This document shows, one piece after another, positions 1 to 5,693 of a stretch of 13,895 nucleotides of DNA. The notes under the pieces are model-generated. The model was not told where the DNA came from. It ran no database searches and saw only the letters and a program-made list of their open reading frames with translations. The position numbers were made by a program, and so were the translations under genes. Numbering within the stretch: the first letter of the stretch is position 1; every line of letters begins with the position of its first letter. Source of the stretch: Thermoplasmata archaeon (lineage in GTDB: Archaea; Thermoplasmatota; Thermoplasmata; Lutacidiplasmatales; UBA184); assembly GCA_030043405.1 (NCBI GenBank), contig JASHXS010000078.1, forward strand, positions 1 through 13,895. The letters run 5' to 3'.

Positions 1-55
1 AGCGCGAGCGGGGAGAATAGGCGAGAGATCCTCGCCGTGGACGATGACGGGCCAT
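1..55 (-). CDS. rpl3: Ribosomal protein uL3 (L3), 5' end only
   Basis: Read on the minus strand from the ATG at 55, the sequence begins M-A-R-H-R-P-R-R-G-S-L-A-Y-S-P-R-S-R and runs off the left edge after 18 codons. The stretch RPRRGSLAYSPR matches the conserved archaeal/eukaryotic N-terminus of large-subunit protein uL3, where it is typically PRRGSL-(A/G)-(F/Y)-SPRKR. uL3 binds 23S rRNA near the peptidyl-transferase centre. The identification rests on this short but highly characteristic motif. The gene diverges from tdh, and a TATA-like box at 106-112 lies about 50 bases upstream of the start. No well-placed Shine-Dalgarno is seen; a GGAGG on this strand (75-79) is 19 bases from the ATG, which is too far. 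The competing plus-strand reading of 1-57 is weaker. Confidence 0.85.
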   Translation of the reverse strand, partial: MARHRPRRGSLAYSPRSR

Positions 56-105
56 GAGTCGATAGGGGGTCCTGCCTCCGGTGGGGACGGGGGAGAAAGG
101 TACCC

Positions 106-112
106 TATATAA
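106..112. promoter_or_regulatory. TATA-like box between rpl3 and tdh
   Basis: TATATAA (plus) / TTATATA (minus) is the only strong AT-rich motif in the 226-base divergent gap. On the minus strand it would place transcription start near base 80, giving rpl3 a leader of about 25 nt. On the plus strand it is preceded by a purine-rich GAGAAAGG (93-100) resembling an archaeal BRE, and would start near 135, giving tdh a leader of nearly 150 nt. It fits rpl3 better by distance. A second weak candidate for tdh is GTTAAG at about 239-244. This is motif reading only. Confidence 0.5.
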
Positions 113-281
113 CGGCTCCTCGGAAATTGAGTTTTTCCTCGACAGCGGAGCCCCGGACCGCGCGTCGCCGACGCACGCCGGCCTGAACGCGCGCGTAGAG
201 GGCCCGGCGGCCCCCCGGCCCGGCCGCGCGCCCCAACCGTTAAGCCCGGAGTTCCCTCCGGCGCCTGCTCAGGGTGCGTGC

Positions 282-1343
282 GTGCAGGCGGTCGTCAAGA
301 CGACACGGGGACCCGGCGCCGAAGTCCGAACGGTTCCCGATCCGGTCCCGAAGGACGACGAGGTGCTCGTCGCCGTCCGGGCCTCGTCCGTGTGCGGGAC
401 GGATGTCCACCTCTGGCAGTGGAACGAGTGGGCCGCCTCCCGGATGAAGACGATCCCACTCGTGCTCGGCCACGAGCTCAGCGGCGAGGTCGTGCAGGTC
501 GGGAAGCGGGTCAGTTCCCTCGCGGTGGGGGATCACGTCTCGGCCGAGACCCACATCGCGGACGGGACGTGCTACCAGTGCCGCAACGGCAAGATGCACA
601 TCTGCCAGAATGTCCAGGTCCTGGGCGTCGACCGGGACGGGGTGTTCGCCGAATATACCGTGCTCCCCGCGATGAACGCGTGGAAGAACGATCCGTCTCT
701 CGACCATTCCATCGCCTCGATCCAGGAACCCCTCGGGAACGCCGTGCACTCGCTCGTCCCGGAAGAGGGCCTGGCCGACCTGACGGGGGCGAACGTCCTC
801 GTGACCGGATGCGGGCCGATCGGTCTCCTCGCGATCACCGTCGCCCGCCTCCTCGGGGCCCACGCCGTCTACGCCACGGAGGTGAACCCGCTGCGCGCCG
901 GCCTCGCGAAGCAGATGGGGGCCGACCGCGTGCTGAACCCCGTCGCCGAGGGCCCGGAGGTGTTGCGGACCTTGTTGTCCGAGACCGGCGGGAATGGGGT
1001 CGACGTGGCGGTGGAGATGTCCGGCCACCCGGCCTCGTTGCAGCTGGCGTTCGACGCGCTCACCTCGGGTGGGCGCGTGTCGCTGCTCGGGCTGTACGAC
1101 CGGGAAGCGGCCCTCCATTTCGACGAGGCCATCATCACGAAGGGGGCCCGGGTGTACGGGATCTTCGGGCGGCGGATGTTCACCACCTGGTTCCAGGTGA
1201 AGGCGCTCCTGGCGCGCCCGGAGCTCAAGGAGAAGATGGCGGCGATCATCACCCACCGGCTCCCGATCCGGGACCTCCCGAAGGCCATGGAACTGCTCCA
1301 GTCGATGCAGGCCTCCAAGATCTCCCTCGAACCGAAGTGGTGA
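282..1343 (+). CDS. tdh: L-threonine 3-dehydrogenase (zinc, NAD-dependent)
   Basis: Medium-chain zinc alcohol-dehydrogenase family, 353 aa from the GTG at 282. It oxidises L-threonine to 2-amino-3-ketobutyrate with NAD+ in the cytoplasm. Visible motifs are the catalytic zinc site C38 in SVCGTDVH with H64-E65 in GHE, the QEPLGNAVH helix typical of threonine dehydrogenases, and the Rossmann glycine motif GCGPIG followed by an acidic residue in ATEVNP. The middle closely resembles archaeal Tdh as I recall the Pyrococcus protein (ETHI, GVDxDGVFA, NAWKN). The frame is open back to an ATG at 81, but those 67 residues are low-complexity and unlike the family. GTG 282 (Met-Gln-Ala-Val-Val-Lys) gives the usual length and has GGGTG just upstream. 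Oddity: the structural-zinc loop reads ADGTCYQC...C, so the first of four usual cysteines is Asp94 (the others are C97, C100, C108). The stop is one base before kbl, so this is an operon. Some relatives act on other polyols, but the kbl neighbour supports threonine. Confidence 0.93.
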   Translation: MQAVVKTTRGPGAEVRTVPDPVPKDDEVLVAVRASSVCGTDVHLWQWNEWAASRMKTIPLVLGHELSGEVVQVGKRVSSLAVGDHVSAETHIADGTCYQCRNGKMHICQNVQVLGVDRDGVFAEYTVLPAMNAWKNDPSLDHSIASIQEPLGNAVHSLVPEEGLADLTGANVLVTGCGPIGLLAITVARLLGAHAVYATEVNPLRAGLAKQMGADRVLNPVAEGPEVLRTLLSETGGNGVDVAVEMSGHPASLQLAFDALTSGGRVSLLGLYDREAALHFDEAIITKGARVYGIFGRRMFTTWFQVKALLARPELKEKMAAIITHRLPIRDLPKAMELLQSMQASKISLEPKW

Positions 1344-1344
1344 G

Positions 1345-2538
1345 ATGCGCGACCCGACTTCCTTCCTGGCCCAGGAATATGGCGACCTGGTGCGCCAGGA
1401 ACTCGATTGGAAGCTCCGCATCCTGGAGGGGCCGAGCGCCCCCTGGTGCCAGATCGACGGGCATCGGGTCCTGATGTTCTGCTCGAACAACTACCTGGGG
1501 CTCTCGAACCACCCCCGCTTGAAAGCGGCCGCGACGGAGGCGGTGGCCACCCATGGCGTCGGCTCCGGTTCGGTCCGCCCGATCGCCGGGACGATGGACC
1601 TGCACGCGGAGCTCGAACGCCGGCTGGCGAAGTTCAAGCACGCGGAGGCCTCGCTCGTCTACCAGAGTGGGTTCGCCACCAATTCCGGACTGATCCCGCA
1701 GCTCGCCGGCGACGGGGACCTGATCGTCAGCGACGAACTGAACCACGGCAGTATCATCGACGGGGTCCGCCTCTCCCGCGCCGAGCGGGCCGTCTACCGA
1801 CACGCCGACGCCGACGACCTGGCGAAGGTGCTCCAGACGGCCGAGGCCCACACGCCCTCGTACCGCCGTATCCTCGTCATCACGGACGGCGTCTTCTCGA
1901 TGGACGGGGACGTCGCCCCCCTCGACCGGATCGCGGCCGTCGCGGGCGACCACGGCGCGATGGTCTACGTCGACGACGCGCACGGGGAGGGCGTGCTCGG
2001 CCCCGGCGGGCGAGGTATCGTCTCCCATTTCGGATTGACCCGCGACCAGGTGCACGTCGAGATGGGCACCTTCTCGAAGGCCTTCGGGGTCGTGGGAGGT
2101 CACATCTCCGGCTCGCGGGCGCTCGTCGACTTCGCTTACAACCGGTCGCGCACGTGGCTGCTCAGCGGGTCCCACCCGCCCCCCACGGTGGCGGCGTGCA
2201 TCGCCGCGGTCGACGTCCTCGAGCAAGAGCCGGCGCACGTGGAACGGCTCTGGGAGCACACGCGACGTTTCAAGAAGGCGATGGCCGACCTCGGCTTCCG
2301 GACCGGCAAGAGCACGACCCCGATCACGCCGATCCTCGTCGGGGAGAGCGCTCGGGCGAAGCAATTGAGCCAGCGGCTTTTCGAGCTCGGCGTGTTCGCC
2401 TTGCCGATCGTGTTCCCGATGGTCGCTAAGGACCAGGCGCGGATCCGGACGATCATGAACGCCGCCCTGACGCCGGACGACGTGACGTTCGCCATCGCCG
2501 CGTTCGAGAAGGCCGGCCGCGAGCTGGGTCTCCTCTAG
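1345..2538 (+). CDS. kbl: Glycine C-acetyltransferase (2-amino-3-ketobutyrate CoA ligase)
   Basis: A PLP-dependent alpha-oxoamine synthase of 397 aa, the normal length for this family. It cleaves 2-amino-3-ketobutyrate with CoA into glycine and acetyl-CoA, completing threonine breakdown started by Tdh. Visible are the substrate/PLP region NNYLGLSNHP near residue 50, SGFATNSG near 110, the DDAHGEGVLG motif (D211 expected to contact the PLP pyridine nitrogen, H213 nearby), and the Schiff-base lysine K245 in TFSKAFGVVGG. The ATG at 1345 follows the tdh stop with one base between. The DDAHGEG variant is shared with biotin-synthesis BioF and with archaeal homologues, so sequence alone does not separate KBL from BioF. 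The tight tdh linkage and the absence of bio genes favour KBL. The enzyme should be a cytoplasmic homodimer. Confidence 0.9.
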   Translation: MRDPTSFLAQEYGDLVRQELDWKLRILEGPSAPWCQIDGHRVLMFCSNNYLGLSNHPRLKAAATEAVATHGVGSGSVRPIAGTMDLHAELERRLAKFKHAEASLVYQSGFATNSGLIPQLAGDGDLIVSDELNHGSIIDGVRLSRAERAVYRHADADDLAKVLQTAEAHTPSYRRILVITDGVFSMDGDVAPLDRIAAVAGDHGAMVYVDDAHGEGVLGPGGRGIVSHFGLTRDQVHVEMGTFSKAFGVVGGHISGSRALVDFAYNRSRTWLLSGSHPPPTVAACIAAVDVLEQEPAHVERLWEHTRRFKKAMADLGFRTGKSTTPITPILVGESARAKQLSQRLFELGVFALPIVFPMVAKDQARIRTIMNAALTPDDVTFAIAAFEKAGRELGLL

Positions 2539-2600
2539 CGCCGAGCGGGAGGGGCGGTCGTCCGCGGGGCCGGCGGGTTACCTCGCCCCTATCTTGTGCG

Positions 2601-2608
2601 TAAATACT
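2601..2608 (+). promoter_or_regulatory. TATA-like box, probable leaderless promoter
   Basis: TAAATACT is the AT-rich island in an otherwise GC-rich 92-base gap after kbl. It lies 23-30 bases before the ATG at 2631, the spacing expected if the archaeal transcript starts at or just before the start codon. No Shine-Dalgarno is seen before that ATG, consistent with a leaderless mRNA. Confidence 0.5.
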
Positions 2609-2630
2609 CTGGTCGCCCTTTCCTAGTCGC

Positions 2631-3122
2631 ATGGCGCGCGCTCCGTCGGAGCCCGACCCCGAACTGCCCCAGCCTGCCCGGCTGTGGACCCCCGCGGAGG
2701 CGAACCGTCGCCTCGCGCAGCTCCAGGAACTGCTCCCCCGTCTCAAGACGTGGGGGCTCCGACTGGCCGAGGTCCACCTCGAAGTGGAACGCCTGACCTC
2801 GTTCTGGGGAAAGGAGATCGACGCGCCCGACCAGGTCGATCACGAGCGCAAGCAGCAGCTCGACACCGAGTGGAAGCACCTGACCCAGCGGTTGGAGGAA
2901 GCCGTCGGCACCCTCCAACGCGAGGGGATCGAGGTGAAGGATCTCGAGAGCGGACTCGTCGACTTCTACGGGCTCGTCAACGGGGAGGTCGTGTACCTCT
3001 GCTGGCGCCTCGGGGAGACCGAGGTCGGCTTCTACCATACCCTCGAGGGAGGGTATCGCTCGCGCCGTCCCCTGCCGGACCACGCCCGGGCGGCCGCCGC
3101 GCGACCCCGCGACCCGGCCTAG
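2631..3122 (+). CDS. DUF2203 family protein
   Basis: 163 aa, function unknown. It matches what I know of the DUF2203 family: an N-terminal segment of the type (F/W)TPxEANxxLxxLxxLLP at residues 18-36, a long charged helical middle (about 40-105) likely to form a helical hairpin, and the C-terminal signature VKDLESGLVDFYGLVNGEVVYLCWRLGE followed by VGFYHTLEGGYRSRRPL. No membrane segment or known catalytic motif is visible, so it is probably a small soluble protein. The family is widespread in archaea and in some bacteria without an assigned role. It has its own TATA-like box and looks like a single-gene unit. Its TAG stop overlaps the stop of the convergent DUF72 gene. Confidence 0.85.
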   Translation: MARAPSEPDPELPQPARLWTPAEANRRLAQLQELLPRLKTWGLRLAEVHLEVERLTSFWGKEIDAPDQVDHERKQQLDTEWKHLTQRLEEAVGTLQREGIEVKDLESGLVDFYGLVNGEVVYLCWRLGETEVGFYHTLEGGYRSRRPLPDHARAAAARPRDPA

Positions 3123-3961
3123 GTCGGTCCGGGCCCGACGGCGTCCTCGAGCCGCTTCGCCCCCCGCGCATACCGGCCGTAGTCGACCGGCACGAGCCCC
3201 AAGGCGGTACGAAATTCGTTCACGGACTCGGGCGCGAAGCCGGCGTAGTGGTTGTTGAAGAAGACGAACGAGGCCTCGAGCGTCCCCTCTCGCTCGAGGA
3301 GTCGCCCGGCCCAGCGGGCCGTTTCCGCGCTCCGGTCGACCCGGACCTCGCCATGCTCCTCCGCGGGAACGGTGTCGTGGTCCCCGATGAACCGCAGGTA
3401 CACGAAATCCGACGTCACCTCGGCCGGCACGTCGAGGTACGTCAGGTACGACCACGCCAACGCCACCCGACGGTCCCTCAACTCCCGTTCGAGGCGCGTC
3501 CACGTCGTCCCCTCGTACCATCCGCGGTCCCGCAGCTCGACCGCGTACCGGATCGAGGGATCGAGGGTGCGGAGGAGCTCGGTCAGGAACTCGGAGGCGC
3601 GCCCGGGGCGGACCCATGGAGGGAACTGGAGGAGGACCGGGCCGAGTTTGGGCCCGAGCAATCGCGCGCTCGCAAGGAACTCGGCGACCAGCTCCGACTC
3701 GAGCGGCGCCTTCGGGTCCAGCAGATCGCGGGGAAACTTGAGGGCGAACCGGAACCCTTCCGGTGTTTTCCGCCGCCAGCCCTCAACCACGGCCCGGCTG
3801 GGCGCGCGGTAGTACGTCGAGTCCACTTCCACCGTGTCGTAGAGCCGGGCGTAGGTACGGAGTCGGTCCCCATCCGCGAGGGACCGAGGGTACACCCGAC
3901 CCCACCAGGCTTCCGACGTCCAGGAACAGCAACCCACCCGAACCGGCCCGGTCATGTCCAT
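3119..3961 (-). CDS. DUF72 (YecE-like) family protein
   Basis: 280 aa, the usual length for DUF72, a TIM-barrel family of unassigned biochemical function. Recognisable stretches are VGCCSWTSEAWWGRVYP at the N-terminus, LYDTVEVDSTYYRAPS near residue 41, FRFALKFPRDLL near 71, LGPVLLQFPPW near 106, YAVELRDRGWY near 138, DFVYLRFIGDHD near 185, and FVFFNNHYAGFAPESVNEF near 236. The family's FNNH motif and Glu/Asp-rich strand ends suggest an active site, but no reaction is established. ATG 3961 is used; a second ATG at 3955 is equally possible. It lies 25 bases downstream of the membrane-protein gene on the same strand and may be cotranscribed with it. It converges on the DUF2203 gene with overlapping stops. 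Confidence 0.9.
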   Translation of the reverse strand: MDMTGPVRVGCCSWTSEAWWGRVYPRSLADGDRLRTYARLYDTVEVDSTYYRAPSRAVVEGWRRKTPEGFRFALKFPRDLLDPKAPLESELVAEFLASARLLGPKLGPVLLQFPPWVRPGRASEFLTELLRTLDPSIRYAVELRDRGWYEGTTWTRLERELRDRRVALAWSYLTYLDVPAEVTSDFVYLRFIGDHDTVPAEEHGEVRVDRSAETARWAGRLLEREGTLEASFVFFNNHYAGFAPESVNEFRTALGLVPVDYGRYARGAKRLEDAVGPGPT

Positions 3962-3986
3962 CGCCCGAGCGCGGCTACCTCGTGGG

Positions 3987-4907
3987 CTAGACGGCCGCGG
4001 GGCCGGTCTGCATCATCTGGATCGCCCGCAGCCCCACGACGAAAGCGCCGAGTGCGGAGAGTGCCGCGGAGGCGACGAGGACCAGCGGGAACGGGTCGCC
4101 CAAGGAGAGGAGCAGGAGGGCGAGCGGAGAGAACAACCCGGCGGCGCCGCCGACCACGCCCACCGCCGGACGGTCGGCCCGCAGCGTCAGGACCCCGGCG
4201 TAGGCGGCCAACACGGCGACGAGGCCGAGCAGGAGGATCCCGGCCCCGATCGAGGCCACGAACTGTTCGAGGTCGGTGAACGGGGTGAGGGCGTACGTCG
4301 AGGCGTTCGAGGGACCCCCCCGCGCCATCGACACCCCGAGGCCGGTCGCGCCGGCGGAGTACAGCGTGGAAACGAACGCGTCGACGGTGACCGGCGAGTA
4401 GCCCGACCGGGTGAACGTGATCGCGAGTCCGCCCGTCGGCAGGCCGGCGATCGAAAAGGACCCGTCGGCGCCCGTCGTGGTGCTCACCGACGCTCCGGAC
4501 TCCTCGACCACGGTGACCGTCACGCCTGAACCGGGCATCGTGCCGCCTGAGGCGGTCTGGAGTGTCACGCTCCCGTTCGTCGCGAAGCTGCCGGGGGCGG
4601 GTGCGATGACGGCATAGTACCCAAAGACCGCGGCGAGGACGACGGCGACGACCGCCACCCCGAAGAGGGTACCCGCGGCGACGGGCCGAGCCCGCCATCG
4701 GGGCAGTCGCGGGGGCGGCAGCGCGGGGTAAAGGCCCGGGATGACCTCCCAGGCGTAGAGCGGCGGTGGGTCCCGTGGGACGACCACCGGAACCGGGGCA
4801 TGGCAGTTCGCACACGGAAACCACTGCGTCGGGGGCGACGGGGCGAGGACCACCCGCAACGGGTGGCCGCACGCCGGACACCGCACCGAGACCGCCGGGC
4901 CGACCAT
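3987..4907 (-). CDS. Membrane protein: zinc ribbon, carboxypeptidase-regulatory-like domain, four predicted TM helices
   Basis: 306 aa. Domain order seen: an N-terminal zinc ribbon with CPAC (C10, C13) and CANC (C32, C35); a proline-rich linker (about 45-72); a strongly hydrophobic TM helix (about 77-101); a Ser/Thr/Gly-rich beta domain (about 112-178) with SGVTVTVVEESGA, TGADGSFSIAGLPTGG and RSGYSP, typical of carboxypeptidase-regulatory-like/CnaB-type folds; then three more TM helices (about 216-243, 247-268, 273-296). The likely topology puts the zinc ribbon in the cytoplasm and the beta domain outside. I do not recognise a named family; a surface or transport-linked role is only a guess. 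The gene diverges from the DUF99 gene and precedes the DUF72 gene by 25 bases. Confidence 0.75.
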   Translation of the reverse strand: MVGPAVSVRCPACGHPLRVVLAPSPPTQWFPCANCHAPVPVVVPRDPPPLYAWEVIPGLYPALPPPRLPRWRARPVAAGTLFGVAVVAVVLAAVFGYYAVIAPAPGSFATNGSVTLQTASGGTMPGSGVTVTVVEESGASVSTTTGADGSFSIAGLPTGGLAITFTRSGYSPVTVDAFVSTLYSAGATGLGVSMARGGPSNASTYALTPFTDLEQFVASIGAGILLLGLVAVLAAYAGVLTLRADRPAVGVVGGAAGLFSPLALLLLSLGDPFPLVLVASAALSALGAFVVGLRAIQMMQTGPAAV

Positions 4908-4930
4908 CGCCTTCGCTCGAGCGCGGACCG

Positions 4931-4940
4931 GGCTTTAGCC
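4931..4940 (-). promoter_or_regulatory. TATA-like element before the zinc-ribbon membrane protein
   Basis: On the minus strand GGCTAAAGCC lies 24-33 bases before the ATG at 4907, matching leaderless archaeal spacing. It is partly self-complementary (GGCT/AGCC arms) and abuts the TTG start used for the divergent DUF99 gene, so it cannot serve that gene in a simple leaderless way. The call is tentative because the motif is short. Confidence 0.35.
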
Positions 4941-5561
4941 TTGAGGCGCGCGCTCGGCAAGCCCCACTTCCACGTAGTAGCGGTCGATGACGGGGCGTTC
5001 GATCGACGCGCCCCCTGGGCCCCGCTCGCCGCGGTCCTGGCGGCCGTGCCGTCCCGGGTCGAAGCGGTCCGGATCGGCCGGGTTCGCGTCGACGGCACCG
5101 GCGCCGCCGCCACGATCGCCGAGCTGGTCCGGGCGACCGGGGGGCTGGAGAGCGTTCGGGCCGTGCTCCTCGACGGAGCGGTCGTCGGGGGCTTCAACGT
5201 GGTCGATCTCGACTTCCTCTCCAACGAGCTCGGAGTCCCGGTGGTCGCGGTCACCCGACACTCGCCGGACTTTCCGGCGATCCACGCGGCCCTCCGGAAA
5301 TGGTTCCCCCGCGACGCGGAGCGTCGCTGGCGGCTGCTGCGGGCGCATCGACTCTTCCCGTTGCCGGGGGCGCCGATGTGGGTCGCGGCGGCAGGATGCA
5401 GCCGAGCCGACGCCGCCTTGCTCGTGCGGCGGGCCGTGGTTGAGGGGCACGTCCCCGAGCCGCTGCGCCTCGCCCACCTGATCGCGTCGGCGGTCCCGCG
5501 GCCCGAGCGAAGGATTAAGGACGGCGGACCGCGTCGGAGGGGCCGCGGGCCTGTAGCTTAG
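4941..5561 (+). CDS. DUF99 family protein (endonuclease dU-like)
   Basis: 206 aa if read from TTG 4941 (Met-Arg-Arg-Ala-Leu-Gly-Lys-Pro). The family signature is clear: HVVAVDDGAF near the N-terminus, a central VRAVLLDGAVVGGFNVVDLDFL, then GVPVVAVTRHSP, and a C-terminal PEPLRLAHLIASAV. DUF99 proteins occur mainly in archaea and have been grouped with endonuclease V-like folds; one line of annotation calls them endonuclease dU, and function is otherwise open. The acidic residues in VDDG and LLDG are candidate metal ligands. The frame is open further upstream to 4800, but that part lies antisense to the neighbouring membrane-protein gene and is not family-like. Oddity: the reading frame continues past the expected family end (near PRPERR) through a basic tail. 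Its stop (TAG 5559-5561) lies inside the tRNA gene, overlapping it by 15 bases. Confidence 0.85.
   Translation: MRRALGKPHFHVVAVDDGAFDRRAPWAPLAAVLAAVPSRVEAVRIGRVRVDGTGAAATIAELVRATGGLESVRAVLLDGAVVGGFNVVDLDFLSNELGVPVVAVTRHSPDFPAIHAALRKWFPRDAERRWRLLRAHRLFPLPGAPMWVAAAGCSRADAALLVRRAVVEGHVPEPLRLAHLIASAVPRPERRIKDGGPRRRGRGPVA
5514..5518 (+). promoter_or_regulatory. TATA-like core for tRNA-Arg, inside the DUF99 gene
   Basis: ATTAA, within GGATTAAGG, is the only AT-rich stretch before the tRNA. It lies 29-33 bases upstream of the tRNA 5' end, the usual archaeal distance. It is embedded in the last codons of the DUF99 frame. Confidence 0.4.
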
Positions 5562-5653
5562 CACGGACGAAGCACTGGCCTTCTAAGCCAGGGAACTCGG
5601 GTTCAAAGGCCGGGGGAGGTCACCGCCCCCGACGGAGACTCCCGACAGGCCCG
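5547..5653 (+). tRNA. tRNA-Arg (anticodon TCT) with a T-loop intron
   Basis: Pairing is perfect throughout once an insertion is removed. The acceptor is GGGCCTG (5547-5553) with CAGGCCC (5646-5652), 7/7, then discriminator G5653. The D-stem is GCTT (5556-5559) with AAGC (5570-5573), and the D-loop carries GG. The anticodon stem is CTGGC (5575-5579) with GCCAG (5587-5591), and the 7-nt loop CTTCTAA gives anticodon TCT (5582-5584), which reads AGA. The T-stem is TCGGG (5597-5601) with CCCGA (5641-5645). The T-loop TTCAAA (5602-5607) resumes with T at 5640, restoring TTCAAAT. The mature RNA is 75 nt plus CCA, which is not encoded. U8, A14, G18, G19, T54, T55, C56 and A58 are all present. Read without an intron, the acceptor and T-stem fail. 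The 5' end overlaps the DUF99 stop. Confidence 0.88.
5608..5639 (+). other. Probable 32-nt tRNA intron at position 59/60 (T-loop)
   Basis: This segment separates TTCAAA from T-CCCGA in the tRNA-Arg T-arm. Its core can form a hairpin, CGGGGG (5611-5616) with CCCCCG (5626-5631), with a 9-nt loop. Boundaries could shift by one base either way (TTCAA|CT or TTCAAAG|C). I could not fit a strict bulge-helix-bulge with 3-nt bulges and a 4-bp central helix. The best partial match is TTC (5602-5604) with GGA (5634-5636), a short helix, so any processing motif would be relaxed. Archaeal introns outside 37/38, including in the T-arm, are known, mainly in Thermoproteales. Confidence 0.75.
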
Positions 5654-5693
5654 TCCCGCCCTCGGATGAAATGTCTATTATGGGGAGTCGAGG

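Noticed and set aside
1..57. Plus-strand frame ending REILAVDDDGP-stop, resembling part of a receiver domain
   Set aside because: The minus-strand reading gives the highly characteristic uL3 N-terminus starting with ATG; the plus reading is a short shadow with no start or context.
81..281. 67-residue N-terminal extension of the threonine dehydrogenase frame
   Set aside because: Low-complexity Pro/Ala/Gly-rich sequence without similarity to the family. GTG 282 gives the standard Tdh N-terminus and length, and the region contains the divergent promoter.
1345..2538. Biotin-synthesis enzyme BioF (8-amino-7-oxononanoate synthase)
   Set aside because: Same superfamily and a similar DDAHGEG motif, but the one-base spacing to tdh points to threonine catabolism and no other bio genes are present.
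2684..4279. Long plus-strand open frame of 531 codons over the DUF2203, DUF72 and membrane-protein genes
   Set aside because: Arg/Pro/Gly-rich translation typical of shadow frames in GC-rich DNA; it runs antisense through two genes with clear family motifs.
5608..5639. Small mobile-element insertion or attachment-site remnant in the tRNA
   Set aside because: Only 32 nt, no duplicated tRNA 3' end and no integrase nearby; a spliced intron explains the restored T-loop better.
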